DNA from: Membranipora membranacea
Lineage: Eukaryota > Bryozoa > Gymnolaemata > Cheilostomatida > Membraniporidae
Direction: 5' to 3'
NCBI GenBank assembly: GCA_914767715.1
Contig: OU612070.1
Span: forward strand, 1,941,501-2,001,500
DNA: 60,000 bases
Shown here: one piece after another, positions 49,706-60,000 of the stretch
Layout of the letters: each line of letters begins with the position of its first letter
Numbering within the stretch: position 1 is the first letter of the stretch
Position numbers and translations under genes: made by a program
The notes under the pieces: generated by a model
What the model was told of the DNA's origin: nothing
The model's database searches: none
Seen by the model: only the letters and a program-made list of their open reading frames with translations

Positions 49706-52700
49706 ATGCACTGTGGACGACAGTGTCACACTGATCAAGTTAAACCAACACCAAAAGAGTTTTGCCATGGAAGGAAAGAAGATTCTGGTTTGGGTTTTTG
49801 TGAGTCTTACGCTTCACTAGGTTTTTACCTGTAGACCTTTACATGCCGCATATAAAGGTAATTTAACTTTATTTTTATTTCAGCATTATATTTTTATATC
49901 GAGGAGTCAGAGAGGCCTGTCCACAAAGTCGAGATAGTTGGTTTGTTGAGAAAGATATACAGAGATCAGGATCGTCATTTTACTGTACTGACAGGTGGGT
50001 AAAACACAAAATGTTCGATCATCACGTAATACTTTACCTGTAATTCTTAGAATGATGACAGATGAGCTATAAATAATACACTTAAAAGTTTGACCTTATC
50101 TCTCGGTAGTGTTGATATCACAAGTATGCACATACTAGGTTCAATAATAAATCGGTGCTCTCTAACCACTCAAAGAACTATCCATTGGACACAGGAGGAC
50201 TGCAGGAGCTTGTTAACCCGTAGATGGACCGACAAGCATCTTCTCTAACATTCGCCATCTCACACTGGTGGCATCTGTTCGTTCAGTGGATGATAGAGTT
50301 GTTAACTCTTCGACCAATGCACGTTTCTGAATGTACAGAAGTTGTTTTCTCTCTGAACTAGGTAGAGATGAATAAACAACTCCAAATTGTGTCAGTTTTC
50401 CAAAGAAATCCTGGAGTGAGATAAAAGAATGATAATGATACACCACTACTAATGGTAATGAATAACATTTTTGCCATATATACTTCTAGTTGATGATGGT
50501 ACTGGCTGTATTCAATGCACATGTCCTGAGCTTCTGCTCGTACAGCACGTCTCAAATAAAGGTATGTTTTGTTTTGGTATGTTGTATATTACACATTACA
50601 TAGTACATCACTAGTTTAAAATATTGAGTCATAATCAGTCACGATCATGTCTAAAATTGAGTACTAGTAACGGTGTTCAGGGGTTTTGGATGCAACGGGC
50701 TATCTTGTAATGAGAAGTAGATGGAATTGTCCCATTTCCTCTTCCATCTGTATCTTTTGACCCAATCTAAAATTTTTTCAAAGACAACATAAAGTAGTTG
50801 TCGTCTCTCTATCTCTTCAGCCGAAGACACAGAAGAAGAGAAGTTTGGTGGAGACACAGAAGAAGAGAAGTTTGGTGGAGAACTTGGAGCGTTTGAAGCT
50901 TCTCTGGATACACCAGAACTCAGAGTAGGTCTCATGGTCAGAGTTAGAGGAATACTGTCTCTGGCATTTACTGATGGATCTCTACGGAAACGCATCAAAA
51001 CTCTAGAAATAGGTACGAATAGCTACAGTATGAGGTAATGTGAGGTAGATTGCTTGTACGAGTCTTCAGATCATATTTTAGGTTGATTCTGCTGTTTTAT
51101 ACACCCATGGCACAACCCATGCAAAAACAGTTTATCCAGCAGAATGGTAATTTTAAGAGAGTAGAAAACCTGTCTCTTGGAGAACAGCTTATTTCGAATT
51201 TAGCATGCCCTAATTCTGTCGGACAATCAGCCACGGATGATGTCTCACTGAGGATTGAAATGTGTATGAGTGCGTCTGTACTTACTAGTACAAAACCCCT
51301 TTGCACCTTAGACAGTTTCTGTTTGGCCTATGATTATTGTTGCCAGTTGGCGCAATCAATAATTTCACCGTTACTTATCTTCAATCCAGCACTCAGACGT
51401 GATATTAAATTTTCATATCATTCCTGACCTGCCTATGCAAGATATAGGGCTATATAAAATCCTTAATACTTGCTGTGATATATCATGTAACAACATGTTG
51501 TGTGACATGGTGACTATAATTCGATGCATTCTGGCTGCAGGCTCATGAGCAATGATACTGAAAGTAAGTTTTAAATGTGGGCCTCATACTGAATTGATTT
51601 TCAAAGCTGTGACCTCAGAATGGCCTGATAAAAAACGTTTTCATCATCACCGAAAATCATGAAACCTGCTGCTTCATCTTTCACAATTTTACAGGATGAT
51701 TTAGAATCAAATCATGTTTTGCACTAGAAATATTCATGCTGTCATGATTATGTTGCAAATCATGTTGTGTTTATTCGGAGTAATCTCCCTTGATTATCAC
51801 TTGATTATCCCTTGATCGCCGGTTTTTTAAAGGGCATGATGATAGCTCCATTCCTTCAATCTACACCCTAGAGGGGTAAATATAAGGTAGCTAGACTAGG
51901 GGTGACTCAATGTTACCTCACACCAATGTTCACTAGCTTAGGTAGTCTAAGTGCTCAGACTCCAAGGCGCAGGGAGTTACTTGCGCCAGCTATCAAACTC
52001 CTCTCCCCTGGGGAGAGGAGTTTGATAGCTGGCGCAAGTAACTCCCTGCGCCTTGGAGTCTGAGCACTTAGACTATAGCTTACGTGACTATGTTTGCTTG
52101 CCACAAGTTTCACAATTTCAAACCCACATGCGTTGTTGAGTCTTTCCTCCTGCAAATACTCATTTAGAGTATTTAGCCTAGAATGCCCAGGAAGTACAAG
52201 CAAATCACCATAGTATTATTCATGAACTAAATTTACATGATTTTATTTACACAAACATGTTGATGTAGATTACATTTTCTGATAGAATGGGTTTATTGTT
52301 ATCAGGTGTAGAGGAGAGTAGTAACAGCTTCACTGATTGGATAGAAGAGGCATGTAATGTATGGGATAAGGTATTGAGCCTCCCTGAAGTTAGAGCATGC
52401 TCTGACGGAAGCATACAGGTCTGTATGACATAGCCTCATGTTCTCATGTACTTCATTATGAACTGTTTCTGAACTGCACAGAATCGGTTCCTCCAAGAGT
52501 TGCGTGCAGTGATCTGGTCTAAGCCAACTTGTTTCTCTCTCTGTTGAACAAAAGGTCATGTCTAAGAATATCCCCTGTTGTTTTAAGGTGTTCAGCAGTG
52601 TAAATGTGTGATTGAATCGGCCCACACATTCTAAGTATAGAGATGTTCACAACACCTTGGATGAGTAAGTGCGCTGGTCGCTTGAGGTGACAATTAATTG

Positions 52701-53227
52701 GTTTACGAGGTCAGTTTTAAATAAGTTTTAAGCCCTTTGTGTCATAGCAAAGAATATAACTATAAAATTTTCTCATTTTCCAGGAAAGATTTTCATTAAT
52801 CTGGCAGAAATTACAGGCATATTACAAGAATACAGCTAATACCGAGTCTTCCAAACCTTCACCAGCAGTAAGGTTGGCTATGAATGACCTTCTTAACATA
52901 CAACCTGAGCCATCAATGGATACCTATATAAGGACAAACTGGTCTAAATTTGTGGAGTACTTGAATTCACTAGGTGCCATCTACCTAGATAGTGACTGTC
53001 ATAATGTTGTGACTTGCTGTGACAGGCTCTTATTGACAAGTATTACAAACGCTGTCAGAAATACAGACGGTAGCGAACAAGCCATAATCAAGATAATGTG
53101 TATGAATATGAATAACAAAAGTTTGACTAATAAGGTGGTGAAACATGCACTGGACTATCTTGTGACCGAAAGTGATGTATTTACCGATACCGATGAGCGT
53201 AACAGGGCGATATATAAAGTCCTGTGA
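49706..53227 (+). CDS. STN1: STN1-like subunit of the CST telomere-replication complex, 6 exons, 341 aa
   Basis: STN1 works with CTC1 and TEN1 in telomere C-strand fill-in and stimulation of polymerase alpha-primase. Exons: 49706-49799, 49884-49994, 50490-50561, 50821-51012, 52306-52418 and 52784-53227; total 1026 nt in one open frame, stop TGA. The N-terminal OB fold is recognisable: an IEESERPVHKVEIVG strand (about 38-52, equivalent to the family's peptide before the first beta strand), then TVDDGTGCIQC (about 67-77), and RVGLMVRVRGIL (about 126-137). The C-terminal region (about 200-341) is helical and plausibly holds the winged-helix part, but is too diverged to assign. At 341 aa it is slightly shorter than human STN1 (368). 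Exon 1 is the weakest: its phase matches, but the N-terminus is short. The exon 5 end could instead be 52370 (AAG|GTATTG). All other splice sites are clear. Confidence 0.72.
50826..50879 (+). repeat. Perfect 27-bp tandem duplication inside STN1 exon 4
   Basis: Two identical 27-bp units encode DTEEEKFGG twice in a row, in frame, in the acidic linker of the OB-fold region. Perfect identity suggests a recent duplication. Confidence 0.95.
51859..52172. mobile_element. MITE-like element, copy 3 with palindromic insert (STN1 intron 4)
   Basis: Starts CTACACCCTAGAGGGGTAAA, has GGGTGACTCAATGTTA inside and ends with TTTCCTCCTGCAAATACTCA, matching copies 1 and 2. The extra length is mainly the 133-bp palindrome at 51943-52075. 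Confidence 0.5.
51943..52075. repeat. Perfect 133-bp palindrome with 66-bp arms and 1-nt centre
   Basis: Arms 51943-52008 and 52010-52075 pair at every position around T52009 (checked base by base). The arms are GC-richer than the surroundings. It would extrude a 66-bp hairpin. Confidence 0.95.
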
Positions 53228-53526
53228 GATGTACCCCAAACCCTTATTTACAAATTACCGCTAATATTCACATACTTCAAGTTAGCTTGTGACATATGTG
53301 AACAAAATATAAGTCTTGGAGAAATTTTCCATACATTTTTTTTTGGATTTTATTTATTTGTTTCACCACGGTGGGAATAATAAAAATGATAAAAGACGTA
53401 GAAATAAAATGTTGGTTGCCTGCAACCTATTGATAACACTGAAGTAGATGTAATAAAGGGATTAGCCATGGTAAGCTACTCGGTGTAGGGACGCCATCAC
53501 TACCACCCGACCATGAGGTTACACTT
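53228..53526. terminator. Overlapping convergent 3' ends of STN1 and the GPCR
   Basis: The stops are 299 bp apart. Plus-strand AATAAA signals are at 53379-53384 and near 53404; minus-strand AATAAA signals lie at 53349-53358. Cleavage 10-30 nt beyond each signal would make the two transcripts overlap by several tens of bases. Confidence 0.55.
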
Positions 53527-54978
53527 TTATGTTGATGACAGATTTGAGGCATCGCTTACTGTTGTGATGCAGCAAAACAAGGCTCTAATTTGTTTTCTAT
53601 ATTGTTTCTTGATCCAGCCATAAGTAAGGGCATTGACGATACCTTTAATCGTGAGCAAAGACCACAAATATATCCACATTTGAGCCGGGAGTTTTTTTCC
53701 TGCTATCGTGAAAATAATTGCAAGTAAAAGTGGTAAATAAAGAGCATAGAATAATAATGTTATGATGACAAACAGTAGGCAGATGGTTTTGGACTTTCCT
53801 GCTTCTGGACGTTCTGTGGTTGACATTCGGCGGTATTCAAAGACAATTAACAGAAAGCATACAGTGATTATAACGAATGATGCGCCGCACAGTACAAAAG
53901 CCTGAATCAAGTATGAGGCGTATATCTTCTTTGGAGTGTAAATCATGCAGTACTTACTCCCTGACAGGCATGACTCCATCAGGAAAAAGTTTTGGAAGAA
54001 AATATACGCCGTGACTATCACCCACAGCGATAGTGTTATCTTGTTGAAGTGGACGGTGAATCGGTTGTTTATGTATATAAATGGCTTACAGACTGCTAAA
54101 TATCTATCTATGCTGACCATACTAAGAGCAGCTAGTGTAATGGCTACTGTAGAGTCATTGATTACAGTGGTAAATGTGCAAAGGTATGTGTATTGTAGGA
54201 GTAGCTTTTGGAAGAAGCAGTTGCTTGCCACCAGCACAGTGAATGATCGGAGTAGGTCGCTTATAGCTAAAGTAATAAGAGTTGTTAGATGGTTAGTCCT
54301 CTTGTTATATTTGATGAGGACTGTGAGGTGCACCCCGTTAATAATTAGAGATAAGAATCCTAGTAATGAGTCTATCACAAGGGCGTCAATCTGTAATCAT
54401 AAAACAAAGGAACAATTTTGAATTATTAAAGTATTTTGTGAGAACCTGTAGTTGAGTGTCGTGATACTGTATCATGGGTAGGCTATTACCAGGGAACAAC
54501 TCCGAACCGATCTGTATGCCAAAGTCCAACAGCAGACATCAAGAGTTGGATTATGCTAGTGGTGTAAATACATTATCTACGATCGGATTGTATAACATGT
54601 ATAAAGAGTGGGTATATATGAGCAAGCCATAAATCTCACCATCATATGCCTACGAGAAATAACTTTCCTCCTGCTCGATAAGAGAGCACAGACTTCAATC
54701 ATTTAATCATCTATGTCAGGTTCCTCCAAAGACACAACATGTATCACAATATCGCCTCTTATTCGCGTAAGACAAATCTCAGTGAAATTGCGCAATCAAC
54801 TTTACATCTTTGCCTTTGCTTTAAACCCTAAATTGTAATTGGCTGTTTCTATTTAGTATATTAGTTATGATTACGTCAGCGTTACCTGGTCACATACTGA
54901 AGTTACTGGAGAGCCGTCACATATCCTCCTCTGTAGATCTGTATGTAAGCTAACGCTGCCGTTCTCGCTGCCTTTCAT
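53527..54978 (-). CDS. Rhodopsin-class (class A) orphan GPCR, 2 exons, 318 aa
   Basis: Exon 1 is 54978-54886 (31 codons, phase 0) and exon 2 is 54390-53527. The extracellular N-terminus from exon 1 carries an NGS glycosylation site. Seven hydrophobic segments follow. Class A landmarks: Asn in TM1 (about residue 49), Asp in TM2 LAISDLL (about 76), Cys at the top of TM3 (about 102) with a partner in the second extracellular loop, DRY at about 126-128, Pro in TM6 (LPLLL), and NALTY in TM7 (about 284-288) in place of NPxxY. TM6 lacks the usual CWxP. The C-tail after TM7 has two adjacent Cys, possible palmitoylation sites. No ligand can be assigned; it resembles the expanded orphan receptors of marine invertebrates. 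The exon 2 frame has no early ATG, which supports the upstream exon. Confidence 0.85.
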
Positions 54979-56605
54979 CTCAAAACACAAATGATCCAAT
55001 ATTCCGCTCTGTGACTGCTCCCTCCTTGGTGCAGAACACTGACCTTCAGAATGTATCTGTTAAAAGGTCTGGGTGTTAAAGGTCCAGGGTTTAAATCACC
55101 TTGCACGACAAAGGCAACTGGACTTTAGTGCAACTGAGGCGCTTAAGTTTGTCTGTAACAAAGAGAAAAAATTATTGGTAGATATGAAATAGAGCGACAG
55201 AAGTGACAGGGGTACCAGGTGCCCTCATGTCAGGTTGTATTGTTTGTTTTTGTCTTGGTGTTGCCTCCGCGTAATTTTATCATCGGCAGCTATTTTCAAA
55301 CTGATCCTTGTCCGAGATGAATAAACCCAAATCTTGGTTCTAACAAAGGTGAATAGTGAAAGTCAATTAATTTAGATGTACTTACTTCGGCAATCAAGGT
55401 AGCGGTAATGCTTTGTAATCACTCAGTCATTGTACTTACGTTCGTAGTACCACAAATATAGTTAGAAGGACTCGTCAACTGAACACAAACATAGTAAGTC
55501 TCTCACTGAAGCATATTTTTTTTTCTTTCGGTCAAGAAAATATGTCCAGCGGTTGTACTGCTGATAGAATCATGATATTAGGTCATTCAATAGATTTGAT
55601 ATCAGATAATCAAAATAGTTATGCCCTCTTGAGAATTAATCTATTTGTAGCAAGCGTGACTTCCAGTTAGATTCAAGATCAATAGGAGAAACTGGAAAAC
55701 TACTGCAGGTTGTCAGTTTATACTGAATTGAGATGAATCACTCACTGCCTTGTTGAAGTGCTCAAACTGTGCCTGGTCGCTGGTGGTGACACACAACACC
55801 TATTGTGTGTTTTGTCTATTAACATCCCCACCGGCTGATAAGTATGTGGCTGATTATTGAAAGCCACTAAAACAACCTGGGTAGATTTTAAACTACTCAC
55901 TGCTTGATGATGGTATTGAACTTATTTGATTTGGGAATCTAGGTTATGGCTGTACGCAAAGTTTGAATACCCAAGACATTGTTAACTGAATTAGGATATT
56001 CACATATGCACACTCAGACACTCTGGCTCAAGTTAGTTTGTAATAGCTAGCAATTGTAATGATGTTGTTGCTAAGTTGTTTGCTCCTGTTCAGATAGAAG
56101 GCGACTCAACACGCAATGATTTCAGTTGTATATGTACCCAGTCCTAGGGAGGTACATACCAGCAACATCTTTCTCTAAACTTTTTCAATTTGTAGTGATG
56201 GAAATACAGTCAACCAATCAATCAAAAATTCAAATCACAGTATAAGATACAACATATTTGATATTATAACAGCAGCTTTATCCTCGTACAAAGCGAGATA
56301 TCTCGCAACATTATCATTTGTCTTGCATCTTACGGAAAACATCCTACAGCGCTGATATAATCTGCCAAAATAAAAAACTGTATTATGCTGTCCTAAATAT
56401 GTTCAATATCCAGTGCTCAATCAGTACTAGATACGTGATTGCTGATGCTGAACTTTTGGGGATGGTAGTTCATTTGTGACCATCAAAAATGACGTAGCGG
56501 TGTATCAATACAGTAAACACTATGATATGATAAAATACAAGGTAAAATGTATGATGAAATATTAATTGTGTATCTGGCTAAATGCCAGTTTTACTGATTA
56601 TAAAA
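54979..56605. other. Intergenic region upstream of the GPCR
   Basis: About 1.6 kb with no supported gene or repeat. It would hold the GPCR promoter, but no clear core element was seen. Confidence 0.5.
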
Positions 56606-56681
56606 CATGGCATACAATGGCATACAATGGCATGCAATGGCATGCAATGGCATACAATGGCATCAATGGCATACCATGGCA
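56606..56681. repeat. 10-bp tandem repeat
   Basis: About seven units of CATACAATGG / CATGCAATGG, with one shortened unit near the end. Confidence 0.9.
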
Positions 56682-56960
56682 ATTTTCCATTCAGACATAC
56701 CTACCTATGATTGGCAAACATTTTGTTTGATATTCAACGAATGATAGATTTCCAGCCATTTTTTTAAATGTCAAACTTTCAAGCTATACACCCTATTGTT
56801 GTCATTTCGGTCCATAGCTTGAAGGGTAGAATTTCACAATTACACTATTGCCCCACCCCCACAGGAGGCAGGTGCAGCATCGGAGATTTTGAGAAATTCC
56901 CCATGTTAATTTCCTATCTAACTTGAAAATTTCTCCGTTCATTATAACATATATGATTTT

Positions 56961-58449
56961 TGTAGAAATACGTAGCATATTGTATCGTAGAAATGTTAGC
57001 AGAGCATTATTACATTGAGCAGAAAACTCTCAATCGTAGAACGTAGAATGAAAATGTTGACAGTCCCGACTTGGGTCAGGATCGTAGAAACGTTGAAACG
57101 TAGATTATCAATGCAAAGTTATATAAACTTTGTAGAAAAAACGTAGAAATGTTAGAGAAAGCAATAATCTCTCAATCGTAGAACGTAGAATGAAAACGTT
57201 GACAGCCCTGACTTGGGTCAGGATCGTAGAAACGTTGAAACGTAGATTATCAATGCAAAGTTATATAAACTTTGTAGAAAAAACGTAGAAATGTTAGAGA
57301 AAGCAATAATCTCTCAATCGTAGAACGTAGAATGAAAACGTTGACAGTCCCGACTTGGGTCAGGATCGTAGAAACGTTGAAACGTAGAATTTCAATGCAA
57401 AGTTATAAAGATTTTGTAGAAAAAACGTAGAATTGTTAGAGAAAGCAATAAACTCTCAATCGTAGAACGTAGAATGAAAACGTTGACAGCCCCGACTTGG
57501 GTCAGGATCGTAGAAACGTTGAAACGTAGAATATCAATGCAAAGTTATAAAGATTTTGTAGAAAAAACGTAGAATCGTTAGAGAAAGCAATAAACTCTCA
57601 ATCGCAGAACGTAGAATGAAACGTTGACAGTCCGACTTGGGTCAGGATCGTAGAAACGTTGAAACGTAGAATTTCAATGCAAAGTTATATAAACTTTGTA
57701 GAAAAAACGTAGAAATGTTAGAGAAAGCAATAATCTCTCAATCGCAGAACGTAGAATGAAAAAGTTGACAGTCCCGACTTGGGTCAGGGTCGTAGAAACG
57801 TTGAAACGTAGATTATCAATGCAAAGTTATATAAACTTTGTAGAAAAAACGTAGAAATGTTAGAGAAAGCAATAATCTCTCAATCGTAGAACGTAGAATG
57901 AAAAGGTTGACAGCCCCGACTTGGGTCAGGATCGTAGAAACGTTGAAATGTAGAATATCAATGCAAAGTTATATAAACTTTGTAGAAAAAACGTAGAAAC
58001 GTTAGAGAAAGCAATAATCTCTCAATCGTAGAACGTAAAATGAAAACGTTCACAGCCCCGACTTGGGTCAGGATTGTAGAAACGTTGAAACGTAGAATTT
58101 CAATGCAAAGTTATAAAGATTTTGTAGAAAAATCGTAGAATCGTTAGAGAAAGCAATAAACTCTAAATCGTAGAACGTAGAATGAAAAAGTTGACAGCCC
58201 TGACTTGGGTCAGGATCGTAGAAACGTTGAAACGTAGAATATCAATGCAAAGTTATATAAACTTTGTAGAAAAAACGTAGAAACGTTAGAGAAAGCAATA
58301 ATCTCTCAATCGTAGAACGTAAAATGAAAACGTTCACAGCCCTGACTTGGGTCAGGATCGTAGAAACGTTGAAACGTAGAATATCATTGCAAAGCTGTTA
58401 TATAAATTTTGTAGAAAAAACATAGAAGCGTTAGAGAAAGCAATAAACT
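56961..58449. repeat. 142-bp satellite array, about 10 copies
   Basis: The landmark CGTAGAACGTAGAATG recurs at about 57035, 57177, 57319, 57461, 57603, 57743, 57885, 58027, 58169 and 58311, so the period is 142 bp (one unit is 140). Each unit contains several GTAGAAA/CGTAGAA sub-motifs and the block GACTTGGGTCAGGATCGTAG. Units differ by a few substitutions; the first unit is partial and diverged. No open frame of interest. Confidence 0.97.
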
Positions 58450-59079
58450 TAGAGAACAAAGAGACATAGACAGGATAATATGAGAGCCTTATGGTTGCCA
58501 GATTTTGAATCTCCATGCTTCATACATATGCTCTCCAATTTCTATCACTCTTCTGCTATCCAGTGTTGAGATATATATCATTGAATTTTCAGATTTATCT
58601 CCACATAACTCCAACCATTTTTTTCCGCACTTTTCGGAATAACTTCTAGAATATGATACCTATAGCCCTGGAAAATGTTGGACACATAAACTGGAGCATG
58701 GAGATTCCAAATCTGGCACCGATTAGTCTCTCAACCTATTCCTTGTCTATTAATCCTCAAACTCTCAATCATAACTTGGCAATGGTGACAGGTCAATTTT
58801 TGGTCAAGTTTCTGGAATTCTTGCATGTTAGAGATCAGAGTTTTCTAAATTTTCTTGCACGAATGTATGATTGTGTTTCCATTCTAAGAGCTCAGTGTAG
58901 ATAGAGTGTTACCAGATAGTAGAATGCCTAGAACTTGCTGACAGCTATATTTAGTATTATTATTAATTTTCAAACACAAAATTTATGAATAACCTAGGCT
59001 ATGATGACAAACACATAGCATAAAAGAAGAGTATGAGCATGAGAAAAGAGTATAAATATAGGTTTAATGTATGGTTTAA
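58450..59079. other. Non-coding spacer between satellite and fold-back element
   Basis: Contains an 83-codon open frame (58653-58904) with an ATG-type start but no recognisable motif; judged to be chance. Nothing else seen. Confidence 0.4.
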
Positions 59080-59745
59080 GGTTATGATACCAACGTTGAC
59101 CGATTTTGACATTTTATATATCATTGGAAAGCTAATCAAACACTTATTGCAAATAATTTGATTTCAGCATGACGTCATGTCATGCCGTTGTGCTATTTTG
59201 ATATAAGGCAGGATAAGGGTCTTTGAGGAGGAATTTTTAGAACGGTGTGGTGCAGACACAATGGTTCATATCGGACTTTCAACTGAATAATTTTTACAAG
59301 ACACCTAAGAAGCACCCTTGTTATTTATTAGTCATGACATGTAGCATAGGGTCTTCCCACAGTAAATAACATGTATTTTTGTCGTGTGGCATGCATCACA
59401 TTGGAGCCTCATCCATTAAACCAAAGCGACCTGAATAAGCTAATATTTGATGCATAAAAGAAAGTTTTTCCTCTGGTGCTCAGTGCCACAGGATCAAGAA
59501 ATTTCTCCTCATGAGTCCTTCAGAGGCTTCTTGTAAACATTATGCAGTTGAGTCTGATTGGAACCATAGTATCTGCACCATAGTGTCCTAAAAAATCCTC
59601 CTCAAAGACGACTCATAATAGCACAATGCCATGACATGATGCCATGCTGAAACCGATATTTTCAGAATCAGTGTTGGATTAGCTTTCTAACAATATATGA
59701 AATGTCAAAATCGAACAACATCGGTATCATAACCTTAACATGATA
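59080..59745. mobile_element. Fold-back element with about 240-bp inverted arms
   Basis: The left arm (about 59080-59325) and right arm (about 59500-59745) are inverted copies. Both start TTAAGGTTATGATACC at the outer ends, and share GATTTTGACATTT, AAAGCTAAT, TTTCAGCATG, TTGTGCTATT and TCTTTGAGGAGGA in order, at roughly 75-80% identity by eye. A 170-bp spacer separates them. No transposase is present, so it is probably a non-autonomous DNA element. Outer limits are approximate and a target duplication was not clear. Confidence 0.7.
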
Positions 59746-60000
59746 TCATGTAGGTATAAGTCACCCAACTTTTACTATTATAGTAGTAACATTGAACTCT
59801 GTATATGAATAGTTCAATTCAGTGAGTATTTACAATAGCTAAGCAATACAATTACATGTAACTTCTTGCCGTATTTTTTGGCAGAGATGACAAGCTGACA
59901 CTGTTCAGTTATGTTAGGCTTGAATGCCAACGATTTTGCCTGCCATCCTGCAAAACACTCCCAAACCCCAACCTAGCCAACTGTTTCATAAATACCCTAG
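59746..60000. other. Window end, nothing recognised
   Basis: AT-rich, no gene, repeat or motif that I can support. Confidence 0.4.

Noticed and set aside
50651-50998. Minus-strand frame with PPNFSSSVS repeats
   Set aside because: Antisense of STN1 exon 4 and its 27-bp duplication.
51943-52075. Palindrome considered as a microRNA precursor
   Set aside because: A perfect 66-bp stem with a 1-nt loop is unlike microRNA hairpins; a recent inverted duplication or artefact explains it better.
53945-54421. 158-codon plus-strand frame
   Set aside because: Antisense of the GPCR exon.

Overview
The window is animal nuclear DNA. It is AT-rich and intron-dense, has GT-AG splice sites, and lacks any operon-like layout. 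Five multi-exon genes can be assembled by hand with consistent reading phase across each intron: POC5 (minus, 2691-9594), MIPOL1 (plus, 9819-26083), FoxA (minus, 39223-42934), an STN1-like CST-complex subunit (plus, 49706-53227) and a rhodopsin-class GPCR (minus, 53527-54978). MIPOL1 beside FoxA, tail to tail, is a known bilaterian linkage and part of the deuterostome pharyngeal cluster. With the AT-rich, compact introns and a tRNA-derived SINE, this suggests an invertebrate bilaterian. A deuterostome is plausible, but a protostome is not excluded because this gene pair alone is older.

Layout. 1-2690 is non-coding apart from a 15-bp minisatellite. POC5 (centriole protein) and MIPOL1 (coiled-coil protein) are head to head across a 224-bp gap that carries two opposed CCAAT boxes. 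MIPOL1 has 14 coding exons and one very long intron (16382-24645). A 13.1-kb non-coding interval separates the MIPOL1 and FoxA stops. It contains a TTAA-flanked inverted-repeat element and a dense homeodomain/GATA-type motif cluster. FoxA has two coding exons, with the whole forkhead domain in exon 2. Upstream of FoxA lie a G-quadruplex-type G tract, a tRNA-derived SINE and a small possible first exon divergent from STN1. STN1 and the GPCR are convergent, with poly(A) signals so close that their 3' ends should overlap. The last 4 kb is repeat-dominated: a 10-bp repeat, a 142-bp satellite of about ten copies and a large fold-back element.

Mobile and repeat content is modest but informative. 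A small MITE-like family has one copy in an intron of each of POC5, MIPOL1 and STN1; the STN1 copy carries a perfect 133-bp palindrome with 66-bp arms. I found no prokaryote-type defence system, CRISPR array or virus. The most notable points are the conserved FoxA-MIPOL1 arrangement with its long intron and candidate regulatory clusters, the palindrome, the satellite and the low-complexity N-terminal half of MIPOL1. Family names come from recognising protein motifs; no database search was run.
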